Origin: Polynucleobacter sp.
GTDB lineage: Bacteria > Pseudomonadota > Gammaproteobacteria > Burkholderiales > Burkholderiaceae
NCBI RefSeq assembly: GCF_030693775.1
Contig: NZ_JAUXZY010000004.1
Location: 620,001 to 684,000 of the forward strand
Direction of reading: 5' to 3'
Length of the DNA: 64,000 bases
The translations under genes were made by a program, and so were the position numbers. The notes under the pieces were generated by a model. It saw only the letters and a program-made list of their open reading frames with translations, made no database searches and was not told where the DNA came from. How positions within the stretch are numbered: position 1 is the stretch's first letter; every line of letters starts with the position of its first letter. Below are positions 63,009 to 64,000 of the stretch, in pieces.

Positions 63009-64000
63009 TTATTGCTCTTCTTCGCGGCGCAAATGAGGGAACAAAATCACATCACGAATATTCGGCGCATCAGTGAGCAGCATTACTAGCCGGTCGATAC
63101 CAATTCCGCAACCGCCGGTTGGAGGCATGCCGTACTCCAGTGCGCGAATAAAGTCGTGATCAAAGTACATGGCTTCTTCATTGCCCGCTTCCTTTTGCTC
63201 GACCTGCTTATGAAAGCGCTGTGCCTGGTCTTCAGCATCATTAAGCTCGGAAAAGCCATTGGCAATTTCACGGCCAGTGATGAAGAGTTCAAAGCGTTCG
63301 GTCACACCAGGGCGAGTATCGGATTCGCGAGCGAGGGGACTGACTTCAATCGGGTAGTCAATGATGTAGGTTGGCTCCCATAAATGATGTTCGGCCACCA
63401 ATTCAAACAGAGCTAACTGCAAGGCGCCAATGCCCGCATTCTTTAGTGCTGGTGCATTAACATCCTCTCCGCCTTTTTTGAGTTCGGCGCGAATAAATTC
63501 AGCATCCTCGAGTTGCGCTGGGGTATAGCTCTTTTTAGATTCCGGGCCGTATTTTAGGATGGCCTCGGTAATGGTCAGGCGCTGAAATGGCTTGCTTAAG
63601 TCAAGTGGACGGCCTTGGTGGGTGAGGGTTGCAGTGCCTTGCGCATCAATCGCAGCAGCCCGAATCAAGCCTTCTGTGAAGTCCATCAACCATTTGTAAT
63701 CGGTATACGCTGCATAAAACTCCATCATCGTAAATTCAGGGTTGTGGCGCGGACTGACACCCTCATTGCGGAAATTGCGATTGATTTCAAAAACGCGCTC
63801 AAAGCCGCCCACGACTAAACGCTTGAGGTAGAGCTCGGGTGCGATGCGCAAAAACATTTGCATATCGAGCGCATTGTGGTGGGTCATAAAAGGCTTTGCA
63901 GTTGCGCCACCCGGAATGGGGTGGAGCATGGGAGTCTCGACCTCCATGAAGTTGGCATCGAGCATATGGCGGCGTAAAGACGCAATGGCTTTACTGCGGG
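63009..64000 (-). CDS. lysS: Lysyl-tRNA synthetase class II (5' end outside window)
   Basis: The C-terminal 330 residues of LysS. It shows class II motif 2 ([23 protein letters not shown]), [24 protein letters not shown], and motif 3 ([20 protein letters not shown]). The frame stays open to the right edge of the window, so the OB-fold domain and start are beyond it. It charges tRNA-Lys. Confidence 0.96.
   Translation of the reverse strand, partial: RSKAIASLRRHMLDANFMEVETPMLHPIPGGATAKPFMTHHNALDMQMFLRIAPELYLKRLVVGGFERVFEINRNFRNEGVSPRHNPEFTMMEFYAAYTDYKWLMDFTEGLIRAAAIDAQGTATLTHQGRPLDLSKPFQRLTITEAILKYGPESKKSYTPAQLEDAEFIRAELKKGGEDVNAPALKNAGIGALQLALFELVAEHHLWEPTYIIDYPIEVSPLARESDTRPGVTERFELFITGREIANGFSELNDAEDQAQRFHKQVEQKEAGNEEAMYFDHDFIRALEYGMPPTGGCGIGIDRLVMLLTDAPNIRDVILFPHLRREEEQ

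Noticed and set aside
1..64000. CRISPR arrays, tRNA and rRNA genes, riboswitches
   Set aside because: No regularly spaced repeats, cloverleaf genes, rRNA segments or recognisable riboswitch cores were found by reading the spacers; small RNAs cannot be excluded without a covariance search.

Overview
The window looks like the chromosome of a free-living betaproteobacterium of the family Burkholderiaceae, with Polynucleobacter-like freshwater lineages the best guess. This rests on the mid-range base composition, the compact layout, the intracellular polyhydroxybutyrate depolymerase, the DUF1841 and RnfB-nth neighbourhood, and the many Bug-type periplasmic receptors. The genus is inferred from gene content only. 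No rRNA, tRNA, IS element, integrase, phage gene or CRISPR array was recognised.

Bases 1-26000 are mostly core genome: molybdopterin genes (moeA partial, moaD, moaE), a GIY-YIG protein, clpB behind a sigma-32-like promoter, an MFS transporter, isocitrate lyase, a HIT protein, DUF1841, nth, an orphan rnfB, phaZ, an aromatic aminotransferase, uvrB and a complete isc operon (iscR-iscS-iscU-iscA-hscB-hscA-fdx) behind a near-consensus IscR site. Next comes a LysR regulator divergent from an unusual operon in which a fumarate reductase-like complex (B, C, D ... A) encloses a two-subunit class I fumarase. Its flavoprotein has Cys in place of the FAD-linking His. The operon is followed by a TauE/SafE-type permease that seems to start at a non-standard codon.

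Bases 26600-62300 hold a large organosulfonate catabolism island. Genes slcC-comC-suyA-suyB-gntR invert and cleave 3-sulfolactate to pyruvate and sulfite. Divergent from them is a unit of Bug receptor, ALS-type thiamine diphosphate enzyme and GlcD-like flavoprotein that could carry sulfolactate to sulfoacetaldehyde. Then follow a cobS/cobT-like chelatase pair without cobN; xsc (sulfoacetaldehyde acetyltransferase); an operon iclR-pta-soeA-soeB-soeC-nitroreductase (acetyl phosphate use and cytoplasmic sulfite oxidation); Bug receptor-sauS-sauT (sulfoacetate activation and reduction); a SulP permease lacking STAS; a GMC oxidoreductase with a BKACE (DUF849) enzyme; a TRAP transporter (dctPQM); a second TauE/SafE exporter; fpr; and a third Bug receptor with a TauD/TfdA-type dioxygenase. 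The routes converge on sulfoacetaldehyde or sulfolactate, release sulfite, and dispose of it by oxidation (SoeABC) or export (TauE/SafE, SulP).

A repeated motif, GAACA-N3-TGTTC-N9-GAACA, occurs in three divergent intergenic regions of the island (cobS/xsc, iclR/Bug-sauST, dctP/tauE). It fits one IclR-family regulon built around the local iclR gene. The most novel points are this shared operator, the cobST pair under the same control region, and a possible new route in which the GMC enzyme and BKACE yield sulfoacetyl-CoA, the substrate of SauS. Bases 62400-64000 return to core genome with yggT and the 3' part of lysS.
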